Shown: positions 25,337-33,979 of the stretch, in pieces
How positions within the stretch are numbered: the stretch's first letter is position 1
Layout of the letters: each line of letters begins with the position of its first letter
The notes under the pieces: generated by a model
Database searches by the model: none
What the model was told of the DNA's origin: nothing
Seen by the model: only the letters and a program-made list of their open reading frames with translations
Made by a program: the position numbers and the translations under genes
Assembly (NCBI RefSeq): GCF_900107455.1
Contig: NZ_FNQB01000002.1
Coordinates: 62,001-126,000, forward strand
Length of the DNA stretch: 64,000 nt
Source: Asanoa ishikariensis
GTDB lineage: Bacteria > Actinomycetota > Actinomycetes > Mycobacteriales > Micromonosporaceae
Direction of reading: 5' to 3'

Positions 25337-26645
25337 CGTCGCTGCCGTCTCGACCCCTGGGCGGCACGACGTGCGGTGGGATCGGCAGGGGCGCGCCGAC
25401 CAGGTCGTCGGCGACGTCTCGGTCGCGCCAGTCCGGCGGCAGCGAGTGGTCGAGCACGTCGTCGACGGTCACGGCACCGACCAGCCGGTTGTTGGAGTCG
25501 ACGACCGGCATCGCGACCAGGTCGTACATGGCCATCCGGCGGGTGACCTCGATCAGCGGGGTCTCCGGGCGCAGCGGGTTGATGCCGCTGTCGACCACGC
25601 CGCCGATGATCTCCGAAGGGGGCTCCCGGAGCAGCTTCTGGAAGTGCACCATGCCCAGGTATCGGCCGGTGGGCGTGGCCATCGGCGCCCGCGCGACGAA
25701 GACCTGCGCCGCCACCGCGGGCGGCAGTTGCGGCTCGCGGATCCGGGCCAGCGCGTCGGCGACCGTGGCGTCCGGGGTGAGGATCACCGGCTCCGAGGTC
25801 ATCACGCTGCCGGCCGTGCCGGCCGAGTACTTGAGTAGCTGCCGCACCGGCTCGGCCTCGTCGGGTTCCATCAGGTCCAGCAGCGCCTGCCGCTCCGGAC
25901 CGGGCAGTTCGCCGAGCAGGTCGGCCGCGTCGTCGGCGTCCATCTCCTCGAGGATGTCCGCCGCGCGCTCCTGGTCGAGCACGGCCAGGATCTCCACCTG
26001 GTCGTGCTCGGGAAGCTCGCTGAGCACGTCGGCCAGCCGCTCGTCGTCGAGGGCGGCGGCGACCTCGTTGCGCCGGGTGTCCGACATCTCCTGGAGCGCG
26101 TTGGCCACGTCGGCCGGGCGCATCTGTTCCAGCACGGCGAGCAGCCCCGCGGTGCCCTGGGTGTCGGTCAGGCCGATCAGCCCGCGCACGCGGTCCCATT
26201 CGAGCTCGACCAGTTGCCCGCGCCGGGTGAGCCGGCGGCTCGGCTGGCGGACCGCGACCCGGGCCAGCGACCACTCGTCGGTGCGGCTGGCCTCCATCGC
26301 CAGGTCGACCACCACGCCCGGGGTCTCCTCGGGCAGGATCGTCACCCGGCGGTCCAGCAGGTCTTCGAGGACCAGCAGCTCGTTGGGGCGCTTCTCGAAG
26401 CGGCGCAGGTTGAGCGTGCCGGTGCTGAGCACGACCGCGTCCGCGTCGATCGAGATGAACCGGCCCATCGGCAGGAAGATCCGGCGCCGGACCGTCATCT
26501 CCGCGACCAGGCCGACGACCTGGGGTGGCCGGTTGGTGGTGCGCAGGCGGGCGACGGCGTCACGGATCCGACCGACCTGGTCCCCGTTGGGGTCGTAGAC
26601 CGGCAGGCCCGCGAGCCTGGCGATATAAACCCGCGCCGTCGTCAC
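25329..26645 (-). CDS. MgtE N-terminal/CBS domain protein (Rv1232c-like)
   Basis: The protein has 438 aa. An N-terminal PRC-barrel-like part (VYIARLAGLPVYDPNGDQVG) is followed by the MgtE intracellular N domain (LEQMRPADVANALQEMSDTR, EEMDADDAADLLGELP) and a CBS pair (AGSVMTSEPVILTPDATVADAL; YDLVAMPVVDSNNRLVGAVTVDDV). The membrane channel part of MgtE is absent, so it is a sensor-like protein and not a transporter. It probably works with the DUF1003 membrane protein encoded by the overlapping gene. The GTG start sits 6 nt from TAGGCT, indicating a leaderless mRNA. Confidence 0.85.
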   Translation of the reverse strand: MTTARVYIARLAGLPVYDPNGDQVGRIRDAVARLRTTNRPPQVVGLVAEMTVRRRIFLPMGRFISIDADAVVLSTGTLNLRRFEKRPNELLVLEDLLDRRVTILPEETPGVVVDLAMEASRTDEWSLARVAVRQPSRRLTRRGQLVELEWDRVRGLIGLTDTQGTAGLLAVLEQMRPADVANALQEMSDTRRNEVAAALDDERLADVLSELPEHDQVEILAVLDQERAADILEEMDADDAADLLGELPGPERQALLDLMEPDEAEPVRQLLKYSAGTAGSVMTSEPVILTPDATVADALARIREPQLPPAVAAQVFVARAPMATPTGRYLGMVHFQKLLREPPSEIIGGVVDSGINPLRPETPLIEVTRRMAMYDLVAMPVVDSNNRLVGAVTVDDVLDHSLPPDWRDRDVADDLVGAPLPIPPHVVPPRGRDGSDDG

Positions 26646-26650
26646 TACGT

Positions 26651-26670
26651 CAGCCTAATTCCCTAGGCTG
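26651..26670. promoter_or_regulatory. Symmetric divergent leaderless promoters of mgtE-N/CBS and phzF-like genes
   Basis: CAGCCTA (26651-26657) and TAGGCTG (26664-26670) are perfect inverted arms around ATTCCC. TAGGCT on the plus strand lies 7 nt before the ATG at 26677; TAGGCT on the minus strand lies 6 nt before the GTG at 26645. Each arm is thus a -10 for one gene. Confidence 0.55.
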
Positions 26671-26676
26671 TCTCGC

Positions 26677-27552
26677 ATGTCTAGCGTGGCGTACGAGATC
26701 GTCGACGTCTTCACCGACCGGCCGTTCACCGGCAACCCCCTGGCAGTCGTGTTCGGCGCCGAGGAGCTGGCTGGCAGCCAGATGCAGGAACTGGCCCGCG
26801 AGTTCAATCTGTCCGAGACGGTGTTCGTGCTGCCGCCGACGCCTGGCGCGGCGGCCACCTACCGGGCGCGCATCTTCACCCCCAACAGCGAGCTTCCGTT
26901 CGCGGGACATCCGAGCGTCGGGGCCGCGGTGACCGCCAGCGCGCGCGGGATGTTCGCCGCGGGTGCGGTCGTCCAGGAATGCGGGGCGGGTCTGCTGCCG
27001 GTCGTGGTCTCCGGGTCGACCGCCACGCTGACCGGTGGCACCGCCACGATCGGCGAGCCGCTCGATCCCGCTCCGCTGCTGGCTGCCGTCGGCCTGACCG
27101 CGGACGACCTGGACCCGGCCGGCCCACCCCGGATCGCCGGCTGTGGTCTGGAGTTCCCCTATCTGCCGGTACGCGCCGACGCGGTGACCCGGGCCCGGCT
27201 CGACACCGGTGCGGCGGACGGCGTCGCGGCGCACAGCATCGACGTCTTCTCCTGGGACCCGCAGAGCCGCACCGCGCACGTGCGGGTCTTCGTGCCCGGG
27301 CTGTCCGTGCCAGAGGACCCCGCGACCGGCTCGGCCGCGCTCGGCCTCGGGGTCTGGCTCGTCACCAGCGGCCTGCTCCCGGCCGACGGCGAGAGCGGCT
27401 ACGTGGTGCACCAGGGCCTGGAGCTGCACCGCCCGTCGGTTCTGGAGTGCGTCGTCACCGCGGCCGTCGGCGTGGTGACCAAGGCCCAGGTGACGGGCAG
27501 CGTGGTGCCGATCGCCCGCGGCGAGATGGCCGTGCCGCCGTTCGTCGGATAA
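26677..27552 (+). CDS. PhzF family isomerase/epimerase
   Basis: The protein has 291 aa of the diaminopimelate-epimerase-like fold. PhzF marks are YEIVDVFTDRPFTGNPLAVV, the catalytic Glu in EFNLSETVFVLPP, LPFAGHPSVGAAV, and the second-half VPEDPATGSAALGLG. Outside phenazine clusters such proteins are of unknown substrate. No phenazine genes are near. It is divergent from the mgtE-N/CBS gene and has a leaderless-type start. Confidence 0.85.
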   Translation: MSSVAYEIVDVFTDRPFTGNPLAVVFGAEELAGSQMQELAREFNLSETVFVLPPTPGAAATYRARIFTPNSELPFAGHPSVGAAVTASARGMFAAGAVVQECGAGLLPVVVSGSTATLTGGTATIGEPLDPAPLLAAVGLTADDLDPAGPPRIAGCGLEFPYLPVRADAVTRARLDTGAADGVAAHSIDVFSWDPQSRTAHVRVFVPGLSVPEDPATGSAALGLGVWLVTSGLLPADGESGYVVHQGLELHRPSVLECVVTAAVGVVTKAQVTGSVVPIARGEMAVPPFVG

Positions 27553-27561
27553 GCCGACTGG

Positions 27562-27587
27562 CGGTATATACCGATAGTCGGTAGCAT
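27562..27587 (+). promoter_or_regulatory. PadR operator overlapping a leaderless promoter
   Basis: Two overlapping perfect dyads are present: CGGTATATACCG (27562-27573) and TACCGA-TAG-TCGGTA (27569-27583). TAGCAT (27582-27587) lies 6 nt before the ATG of the padR gene. Binding by the PadR protein would block its own promoter. Confidence 0.6.
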
Positions 27588-27593
27588 CGACGC

Positions 27594-27929
27594 ATGGCCA
27601 TGCAGGAGCCGACCTTCTTCATCCTGACCGCGTTAGCCGAGCAGCCGTTGCACGGCTACGGGGTGATCCGCGCCGTGACCGAGCTGTCCGGCGGGCGGAT
27701 CACCCTGCGCGCGGGCACGCTCTATGCCGCCCTCGACCGACTGACCGAGGAAGGGCTGCTGGTCGTCGACCGTGAGGAGGCCGTCGACGGGCGGCTGCGG
27801 CGTTACTACCGGCTGACCGACGACGGCGGCACCGCCCTGTCGGCCGAGGTCGACCGGATGCGCGCCAACGCGGCGATGGCCGCCGCCCGGCTCCGCAACA
27901 TCCGGCTCGCGTTCGGCCCGACGTCGTGA
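27594..27929 (+). CDS. PadR family transcriptional regulator
   Basis: The protein has 111 aa and is a short PadR with only the winged helix and one C-terminal helix: TFFILTALAEQPLHGYGVIR, the recognition part GTLYAALDRLTEEGLL, and RRYYRLTDDGG. Small PadRs often govern a membrane protein or drug pump encoded next to them; here a multi-TM protein gene overlaps by 4 nt (GTGA). The operator at 27562-27583 suggests autorepression of the pair. The inducing signal is unknown. Confidence 0.88.
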   Translation: MAMQEPTFFILTALAEQPLHGYGVIRAVTELSGGRITLRAGTLYAALDRLTEEGLLVVDREEAVDGRLRRYYRLTDDGGTALSAEVDRMRANAAMAAARLRNIRLAFGPTS

Positions 27930-29230
27930 GCCGACTCGAGCGCGGTTACCGGCGGCTGCTGCTGGCCTATCCACGCGCCTACCGGCGGGCCCGCGGCGAC
28001 GAGATCGTCACGACCCTGTTGGAGGGTGCCCCGCCGGACCGGGTCCGGCCCCCGGCCGGTGACGCGTGGGATCTGATCCGCGGCGGCCTGCGCCAGCGGT
28101 TCGCGCCGCCCCATGGGCGCGGCTACGCCGTGGTCGCTCTGGTGTGCGCGGCCGCCGTGGCCTACCTCGCCCTTGGCGGGGCGATTCGGCTCACCACCGC
28201 GTCCGAGTCCAGCAAGGACACGCTCTTCATCGCGGGCGCGACTCTGTTGCCGCCCGAGGCGCCCGTGTACGGCGACCAGGAGCGGATGTTGACGACCTTC
28301 GGGGGTCCGACACTGATCGATCTCAGTTACGCGCAGCGACCGCGATCCCTCGACGACCTTGCCGTTGAGGCCCGGGCCCGGGCGATCGCCGACGGCTGGC
28401 TGGCGGGCCCGATCGAGGCGCGCCGGTTCACGCTCGAACGCGACGGACAGCAGCGGGTCGTGACGGTCACCGACGCACTCCCGGCCGAACCCACGGCCGG
28501 CGTGTCCGTCCACTCGCGATATCCCTGGCCAGCCCCACTCCTGCCCGTAGGCATCGCCGCCGTCGTCCTCGGCGGGTTGGCAGGATGGCTGGCCGGGGCG
28601 TGGACGCTACGGCGGTTCCGGTCCCGCACGCCGGCGGGCCAGCTCCTGATCGCGCTGACCGGCGCGCCGGGCCTGCTGCTCGTCGGCGCGGTGGCGGTCA
28701 GCACCGCGGCCGAACTGGACGTGTCCGGCCTGACGGTCTTCACCGGCACGCTCCCGGAAGGGATGGGCCTCGCCGCCCTGGTGCTGACGCCGCTGCTGGC
28801 GGCGAGCCTGCCGGCCGACGACCCGGCGGCCGCGCCGCGCCCGCCCACCGACCTGGTGCGAGTCGGCATCCGCGTCGTCACGGCGGCCCACCTCGCGTTC
28901 GCCGCCGCGATCGCGACGGTGCTGGTCACCTTCACGGTGCGCATGCTGGCCACCGGAGCCGACCGCGTCGCCATGCTGAGCGGCGCGCACGATCCCAAAG
29001 ACCTGCTGCCGCTCCCCGTGTACGCGGCGGTGATGGTGCTCTTCTACATCGGCATCGTGCTCTCGCCGCTGCTCCTGCTCGTCTCGATGCCGTTGCTGGG
29101 AGTCGGTCGAGGCCGGGTCAGCCCGGTCGCCTGGCGGGTCCTGCTGGCCGCCGCGATCTCCGCCGTAGTCCTCCCGGCGTTGCTGTTCACCCCGTACGGC
29201 GGCGATGCGTCCGTCTGGTTCATGGACTAG
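27926..29230 (+). CDS. Multi-TM membrane protein co-transcribed with padR
   Basis: The protein has 434 aa. The N-terminal cytosolic segment (SRLERGYRRLLLAYPRAYRRARGDE) resembles the permease-prefix segment often found in PadR-linked membrane proteins. There is one membrane helix near residue 75, an extracellular stretch of about 90 residues, and then about five helices (GIAAVVLGGLAGWLAGAW, LLIALTGAPGLLLVGAVAV, and others). No transporter signature is visible. It is coupled to padR and is probably its regulatory target. The stop shares CTAG with the opposing hypothetical gene. Confidence 0.65.
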   Translation: MSRLERGYRRLLLAYPRAYRRARGDEIVTTLLEGAPPDRVRPPAGDAWDLIRGGLRQRFAPPHGRGYAVVALVCAAAVAYLALGGAIRLTTASESSKDTLFIAGATLLPPEAPVYGDQERMLTTFGGPTLIDLSYAQRPRSLDDLAVEARARAIADGWLAGPIEARRFTLERDGQQRVVTVTDALPAEPTAGVSVHSRYPWPAPLLPVGIAAVVLGGLAGWLAGAWTLRRFRSRTPAGQLLIALTGAPGLLLVGAVAVSTAAELDVSGLTVFTGTLPEGMGLAALVLTPLLAASLPADDPAAAPRPPTDLVRVGIRVVTAAHLAFAAAIATVLVTFTVRMLATGADRVAMLSGAHDPKDLLPLPVYAAVMVLFYIGIVLSPLLLLVSMPLLGVGRGRVSPVAWRVLLAAAISAVVLPALLFTPYGGDASVWFMD

Positions 29231-29727
29231 CCGCGGTTGCGCCGCACCTTGTGCAGGCGGAACGGCTTGCGGGTCGGCCGGGCCGCCGGGGTCTCGCGCG
29301 GCGGCTCGGCGAGGCTGCCGTCGGGCAGGTCGGGCCGCGTCACCACGGGCCCGTCCTCGGCCGGGCTCAGGCGGCTCAGCGTGCAGTCCATCGCCCAGCG
29401 CTCGACCAGCCTGTCGGTCGGGACGGGCGCGTTGAGCCGCTTGCCACCGACCTGGGGCGCGACCGTGTTCCACTCGTCGTCGCCTGGCTGCACCCGGCGC
29501 ACGTCGGCGGTCCAGGTGACGATCCGGCCGCCGTGGTCGCCGCGCAGCGTCACCTCGGCCGTGCCGGCGCCGGCCAGCCCGGCCAGTTGCTGCTCGCCGA
29601 TGCCGGTGACGACGTAGAGCGCGCCGTCGACCGGGACGCACCAGAGCCCGCGCGCCGGACCGCCGTCGACGGACACCCAGGCAATGGCCGCTTTCTTGAT
29701 CGCCTCTTCCACCACGGCGTCGCTCAT
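29227..29727 (-). CDS. Conserved hypothetical protein, possible split-barrel fold
   Basis: The protein has 166 aa. The stretch ARGLWCVPVDGALYVVTGIG, then TAEVTLRGDHGGRIVTWTADV, looks like a pyridoxamine-phosphate-oxidase-like split barrel, but no FMN-binding residues can be asserted. The C-terminus is basic (RPTRKPFRLHKVRRNRG). The start overlaps the stop of the HAD-family gene by 4 nt (ATGA), so it is the second gene of that operon. Function is unknown. Confidence 0.6.
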   Translation of the reverse strand: MSDAVVEEAIKKAAIAWVSVDGGPARGLWCVPVDGALYVVTGIGEQQLAGLAGAGTAEVTLRGDHGGRIVTWTADVRRVQPGDDEWNTVAPQVGGKRLNAPVPTDRLVERWAMDCTLSRLSPAEDGPVVTRPDLPDGSLAEPPRETPAARPTRKPFRLHKVRRNRG

Positions 29728-30446
29728 GCCCTCATCCTGCCCGGCAGTGCGGCGGGTGCGCCACGGTCCACCTCGTCGAGTACGTCGACGAGGCCGGTCA
29801 CCGAGCGTCCGCACCAGCCGACGTCGGCCGCGAACACCAGGTGGTCGGCGAGGTCGGGGGCGGCCAGGCGGACGGCGGTCATGCCGACCTCGGCGGCACC
29901 GGTCAGCTCGTGGCTGCCGCCGTCGCCGACGTAGAGGCACTCGGCCGGGGCCACGCCGAGCCGCTGGCAGGCCGCCAGGTAGATGCTCGGGTCGGGCTTG
30001 CAGACCCCCTCCTCGACGGAGAACACGGCAATGTCCAGCAGCGGCGCCACCGCGAGGCCCGGCAGCAGGGCCGGCAGTTCGTGGGTGCAGTCGCTGATCA
30101 GCGCCGTCCGCAGCCCGCGCAGGCGCAGTGCCCAGAGCACGGGCACGGCCTCGTCGCGTAGCTCCGTGTCGCGGCAGAGCGCCCGGAAGCGGCAGTCGAG
30201 CGCGGCCCGGACCGCGTCGTCGGACGGGTCGGCTCCGGCGCGGGTGGCGATCCAGCGCAGGTTGTCCTCCGCCGAGCCGAGCTCGCCGCTGGCCCGGCGG
30301 TAGTAGGTGGCATCGAGCAGCGAGACCATGACCCGGGCATCGCATCCCAGGATGCGGGCGATCTCGAGGTGCTCGGGGCCGCGATGGACGGAGCGGGTGA
30401 GAGTGCCGAAGAAGTCGAACACGACTGCGCGTAATGCGGGCAACAT
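29724..30446 (-). CDS. HAD-superfamily hydrolase
   Basis: The protein has 240 aa from the ATG at 30446. GGAGG is only 3 nt away, so the TTG at 30443 (6 nt) may be the true start; an ATG at 30461 is also in frame. HAD motifs are complete: motif I VVFDFFGTLT (the usual second Asp position is Thr-flanked, DxFGT), motif II LISDCT, motif III Lys in EGVCKPDP, and motif IV YVGDGGSHELTGAAEVGM. It is a small-molecule phosphatase with unknown substrate. Confidence 0.8.
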   Translation of the reverse strand: MLPALRAVVFDFFGTLTRSVHRGPEHLEIARILGCDARVMVSLLDATYYRRASGELGSAEDNLRWIATRAGADPSDDAVRAALDCRFRALCRDTELRDEAVPVLWALRLRGLRTALISDCTHELPALLPGLAVAPLLDIAVFSVEEGVCKPDPSIYLAACQRLGVAPAECLYVGDGGSHELTGAAEVGMTAVRLAAPDLADHLVFAADVGWCGRSVTGLVDVLDEVDRGAPAALPGRMRA

Positions 30447-30584
30447 CAGCCTCCACGGCATGACCTGGGGGCAGTAGCTGGCACGACCGGGCGAGCCTAT
30501 CGACGGCGACCGCCGCGCCCTATCGGCCGATCGACTGAGAGTAGTCGGATAGCCGCAGTAAGTGATTTGTGAGGATGGTTCACT

Positions 30585-31514
30585 GTGCCCCGCCCCGCGC
30601 TCGACCCGGCCGCGTCCATGGCGCTCGTCGTCGCCGTCCTCGCCGTGTCCACCTCGGGTCCGCTGATCGCGTTCGCCACGGCGGCGCCGGCCATGGCCAT
30701 CGCGTTCTGGCGCAACGCGCTGGCGGTCGGCGTGCTCGGCCCGATCTCGCTGTTCGCCCGCCGCGCCGAGTACGCCAACCTGGCCCGCCGCGAAGCCGCG
30801 TTCTGCGCGCTGGCCGGCGTCGCCCTCGCGGCGCACTTCGCGGCCTGGATGCCGAGCATCCGGTTCACCACGGTGGCGGCGTCGACGGCCCTGGTCGCCA
30901 CCCAGCCGGTCTGGCAGGGGCTGATCTCGGTCGCCCAGGGCCGCCGGCTCCGCACCGTGACCTGGGCCGGCATCGGTGTCGCGGTGCTCGGTGCGGTGCT
31001 GGCCACCGGCGCCGACTTCGGCGTCTCGTCCCGCGCGGTGCTCGGCGACCTGTTGGCCGTACTCGGCGCGGTGATGGCGGCGGCGTACACCGCGTTCGGC
31101 GAGCGGGCCCGGGTCACGTTGAGCACGACGACGTACACGACGATCTGCTATTCGGTCTGTGCCGTGCTCCTGCTGGTCGTCTGCCTCGCGTCGGGTCAGT
31201 CGCTCGGCGGCTACCCGAGCACGACCTGGCTGGCCATCCTGGGCCTGGTCGCCGGCGCCCAGTTGCTCGGGCACACGATGTTCAACTACGCGCTGCGCCG
31301 GGTCTCGGCCACGACGATCAGCGTGCTGATCCTGTTGGAGGTGCCGGGCGCGGGGCTGATCGCCTGGCTCTGGCTCGACCAGGTGCCGCCGGCCGCGTCG
31401 CTGGCCGGGCTCGCGCTCCTGATGGTCGGCGTCCTGATCGTGGTGCTGGGTGGTGCCCACGCGGGCCGCCGCGAGCGCGAGCGGGCCCGCCTTCAGGTCG
31501 AGACCGCGGCCTAG
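30585..31514 (+). CDS. EamA/DMT family transporter
   Basis: The protein has 309 aa with ten membrane segments in two EamA repeats: repeat 1 to about residue 150 (MAIAFWRNALAVGVLGPISL, TTVAASTALVATQPVWQGLI) and repeat 2 to the end (HTMFNYALRRVSATTISVLILLEVPGAGL in part). The family exports metabolites or amino acids; the substrate is not predictable. The GTG start has no strong Shine-Dalgarno. The stop TAG at 31512-31514 overlaps the opposing SDR stop through CTAG. Confidence 0.85.
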   Translation: MPRPALDPAASMALVVAVLAVSTSGPLIAFATAAPAMAIAFWRNALAVGVLGPISLFARRAEYANLARREAAFCALAGVALAAHFAAWMPSIRFTTVAASTALVATQPVWQGLISVAQGRRLRTVTWAGIGVAVLGAVLATGADFGVSSRAVLGDLLAVLGAVMAAAYTAFGERARVTLSTTTYTTICYSVCAVLLLVVCLASGQSLGGYPSTTWLAILGLVAGAQLLGHTMFNYALRRVSATTISVLILLEVPGAGLIAWLWLDQVPPAASLAGLALLMVGVLIVVLGGAHAGRRERERARLQVETAA

Positions 31515-32326
31515 CTGATCGCCTGCTCGCTGGCCTTCCAGAGCGCGCCGGCCAGGGCCGGGTCGGTGGCCTTGCGGCCGACGCGGCGCGGTTTCTTGTC
31601 GACGTAGTAGGCGCCGTTGACCAGCCGCGCCGGGTCGGCCGTGGCCAGGAAGACCAGCGTCTCCGCGCCCTTCTCGGGGCTGCGCAGCAGCGGACCGTGC
31701 TTCATGCCCCAGGCGACCAGCCGGTTGTCGTTGTAGAACCGGGTGCGCACGGCGCCCGGGTGGAACGAGAAGGCCAGCATCCCGGGCCACTGCCGGGCCG
31801 CCTCACCGGCGAACAGGATGTTGGCCTGCTTGCTGGTGCCGTACGCGCGGAACGGGATGTAGCGCTCCAGCGGCCGGTTGAGGTCGTGCGGGTCGAGGTT
31901 GCCCCAGCGGTGCGCGCCGGAGGCGGTCACCACCATCCGCCCGATCCGGTCGTGCAGCAGCACCGTGAGCAGGAAGCCGGCCAGGTGGTTGGCCTGGATG
32001 GTCAGCTCGTGACCGTCCACGGTGGTCGCCGGGTGCAGCACGATCGCGCCCGCGTTGTTGGCGAGCACGTCGATCCGGTCGTACGCCGAACGCAACTGTC
32101 CGGCCAGCTCCCGCACGTCGTCGAGCGCGGCGAAATCGGCGCGGAACGACGCGGGCAGCGTGCCGGTGGCGTCGCGCACCTCGGCGGCGGCCGCGGCCAG
32201 CCGGGCCGGGTCGCGACCGACGAGAACGACCTGGTCACCGCGGCCGGCCAGGGCGACGGCGGCGGACAGCCCGATGCCGGAGCTGGCGCCGGTGATGACA
32301 ACGACTCGCCCGGTGACTTCTTCCAC
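31511..32326 (-). CDS. Short-chain dehydrogenase/reductase, retinol-dehydrogenase-like
   Basis: The protein has 271 aa. The NAD(P) motif VVVITGASSGIG, VLANNAGA, the catalytic Ser in VVTASGAHRW and YGTSK (Tyr and Lys) are all present. The pattern TIQANHLAGFLLTVLL and HPGAVRTRF is typical for the RDH11/WWOX-like SDR group. The substrate is unknown. It is divergent from the CoA-lyase gene. Confidence 0.85.
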   Translation of the reverse strand: MEEVTGRVVVITGASSGIGLSAAVALAGRGDQVVLVGRDPARLAAAAAEVRDATGTLPASFRADFAALDDVRELAGQLRSAYDRIDVLANNAGAIVLHPATTVDGHELTIQANHLAGFLLTVLLHDRIGRMVVTASGAHRWGNLDPHDLNRPLERYIPFRAYGTSKQANILFAGEAARQWPGMLAFSFHPGAVRTRFYNDNRLVAWGMKHGPLLRSPEKGAETLVFLATADPARLVNGAYYVDKKPRRVGRKATDPALAGALWKASEQAIS

Positions 32327-32367
32327 AGCTTGGTTCTCCTCGGTCTTCGCGCGAGGTTACCGTCTGG

Positions 32368-32396
32368 TTGAGCCTGTGCTGAGCTAACAATAACGA
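32368..32396 (+). promoter_or_regulatory. Candidate promoter of the CoA-lyase gene
   Basis: TTGAGC (32368-32373) and TAACGA (32391-32396) are separated by 17 nt. GGAG at 32403-32406 then precedes the ATG at 32413. Confidence 0.35.
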
Positions 32397-32412
32397 TCGT
32401 GAGGAGCCGTCG

Positions 32413-33369
32413 ATGGTTGCTGCGGGTCGCCCACGCCGGTCCTGTTTGGCCGTACCCGGATCCAGCCTGAAGATGCTCGACAAGGCCCGCGGTCTTCCGG
32501 CTGATCAGGTCTTCCTGGATCTCGAGGACGCGGTCGCCCCACTGGCCAAGCCGGAGGCGCGTAAGAACATCGTCGCGGCGCTCAACGAGGGCGACTGGGG
32601 CACCAAGACCCGGGTCGTCCGCGTCAACGACCTGACCACCGAGTGGACCTACCGCGACGTGGTCGAGGTGGTCGAGGGCGCCGGTTCCAACCTGGACTGC
32701 GTGATGCTGCCCAAGGTGCAGTCCGCGGCGCACATCGAGTGGCTCGACCTCACGCTCACGCAGATCGAGAAGGCGGTCGGCCTGCCGGTCGGCCGGATCG
32801 GCATCGAGGCCCAGATCGAGAACGCGGCCGGCCTGGTCAACGTGGACGCGATCGCGGCGGCCTCGCCCCGGGTCGAGACGATCATCTTCGGCCCGGCCGA
32901 CTTCATGGCGTCGATCAACATGCGGTCGCTGGTGGTCGGCGGGCTGATCCCCGACTACCCCGGCGACCCGTACCACTACATCCTGATGCGCCTGCTGATG
33001 GCCGCGCGGATGCACGACAAGCAGGCGATCGACGGCCCGTTCCTGCAGATCCGCGACGTCGACGCGTTCCGCGCGGTGGCCAAGCGCTCCGCCGCGCTCG
33101 GCTTCGACGGCAAATGGGTGCTGCACCCGGGGCAGATCGACGCGGCCAACGAGATCTATGCCCCGGCGCAGGACGACTACGACCGGGCGGAGCTCATCCT
33201 CGACGCGTACGAGCACGCGACGTCGGAAGCCGGCGGCAAGCTCGGCGCGGTGATGCTCGGCGACGAGATGATCGACGAGGCGTCGCGCAAGATGGCGCTC
33301 GTCATCGCGGCCAAGGGGCGGGCCGCCGGGCTGACCCGCACCTCGCGGTTCACGCCGCCGGAGGGCTGA
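32413..33369 (+). CDS. HpcH/HpaI (citrate-lyase beta)-type CoA ester lyase, malyl-CoA lyase-like
   Basis: The protein has 318 aa. It shows RRSCLAVPGSSLKMLDKARG, VFLDLEDAV (metal-binding Glu/Asp), VVRVNDLTT, CVMLPKVQS, IGIEAQIENAAGLVNV, IIFGPADFMASI and GKWVLHPGQIDAANE. The long C-terminal part and LHPGQ fit the (3S)-malyl-CoA / beta-methylmalyl-CoA lyase group, which splits malyl-CoA to acetyl-CoA and glyoxylate and beta-methylmalyl-CoA to propionyl-CoA and glyoxylate. An acyl-CoA dehydrogenase lies 2 kb downstream and a MaoC dehydratase at 53 kb, in keeping with an ethylmalonyl-CoA role. Substrate choice is inferred. Confidence 0.8.
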   Translation: MVAAGRPRRSCLAVPGSSLKMLDKARGLPADQVFLDLEDAVAPLAKPEARKNIVAALNEGDWGTKTRVVRVNDLTTEWTYRDVVEVVEGAGSNLDCVMLPKVQSAAHIEWLDLTLTQIEKAVGLPVGRIGIEAQIENAAGLVNVDAIAAASPRVETIIFGPADFMASINMRSLVVGGLIPDYPGDPYHYILMRLLMAARMHDKQAIDGPFLQIRDVDAFRAVAKRSAALGFDGKWVLHPGQIDAANEIYAPAQDDYDRAELILDAYEHATSEAGGKLGAVMLGDEMIDEASRKMALVIAAKGRAAGLTRTSRFTPPEG

Positions 33370-33979
33370 ACAAGGCGCCCATCAGCGCGTACGGGTCGTC
33401 GAACATGCCCTCGTTCGCACCGATGATGAGCATGACGACGACGAACACGAGATAGCCCAGGATCAGCGCGGTCAGGATCCAGCCGACGATGATGCCCGCG
33501 AGCGCCATGCCGTCGCCACTCTCGCCGCGCTCGCGGATCTGCTTGCGCGCGACGTGGCCGAGGATCGCACCGACCGGCGCCGAGATGCAGGTGGCCAGGC
33601 CGGCGAGGGCGCAGACCAGGGCCGCGATCGCGAGGCCGTTGGTCTTCTGCGCGACGGGGTAGCCGTAACCCGGGTAGGCGCTGACCGGAGCGGCGTACTC
33701 GCCGCCGGGGTAGCCCGTCGGATAGCCGGGCGCGGGCGGGTAACCGGGAGTCGCGGCATAGCCGGGCGCCGCCGGGTAGCCGGGCGGCACGGGTTGGCCC
33801 GGCGCGGCGTAGCCCGGTGCCGCGGGATAGCCCGGCGTCGCGGGGTAGGCCGGTGCGGCCGGGTAGGGCTGGGTGGCCGGGTAGCTTTCGGCCGCCGGGT
33901 AGGCCGGCTGGCTCGGCACCGTCGGGTCCGCCAGGGGCGCGGTCGGGTCGAAGGGTGCGTTCGGGTTCTGGTCGGTCAT
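33350..33979 (-). CDS. DUF4190 membrane protein with long Pro/Gly/Tyr repeat
   Basis: The protein has 209 aa from the ATG at 33979, with GGAGA 6 nt upstream. Residues 25-107 are tandem PAAPGY/PATPGY-like units. They are followed by a DUF4190 domain with two membrane helices (LAIAALVCALAGLATCISAP, LAGIIVGWILTALILGYLV) and the conserved inter-helix motif GHVARKQIRERGESGDGMALAGI. Pro-Tyr-rich tails often bind partners at the division site or pole, but nothing proves that here. The 3' end overlaps the lyase gene by 20 nt, convergent. A paralogue lies at 34902-35387. Confidence 0.75.
   Translation of the reverse strand: MTDQNPNAPFDPTAPLADPTVPSQPAYPAAESYPATQPYPAAPAYPATPGYPAAPGYAAPGQPVPPGYPAAPGYAATPGYPPAPGYPTGYPGGEYAAPVSAYPGYGYPVAQKTNGLAIAALVCALAGLATCISAPVGAILGHVARKQIRERGESGDGMALAGIIVGWILTALILGYLVFVVVMLIIGANEGMFDDPYALMGALFSPPAA
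33659..33907 (-). repeat. Imperfect tandem repeat coding for PAAPGY-like units
   Basis: About twelve 15-21-nt units read PATPGY, PAAPGY, PPAPGY and variants. The repeat is in-frame, so copy-number changes would alter tail length without frameshift. Confidence 0.6.

Noticed and set aside
27226-27552. Phenazine pathway inferred from the PhzF homologue
   Set aside because: PhzF-fold proteins are widespread outside phenazine clusters and no other phz gene is in the window.
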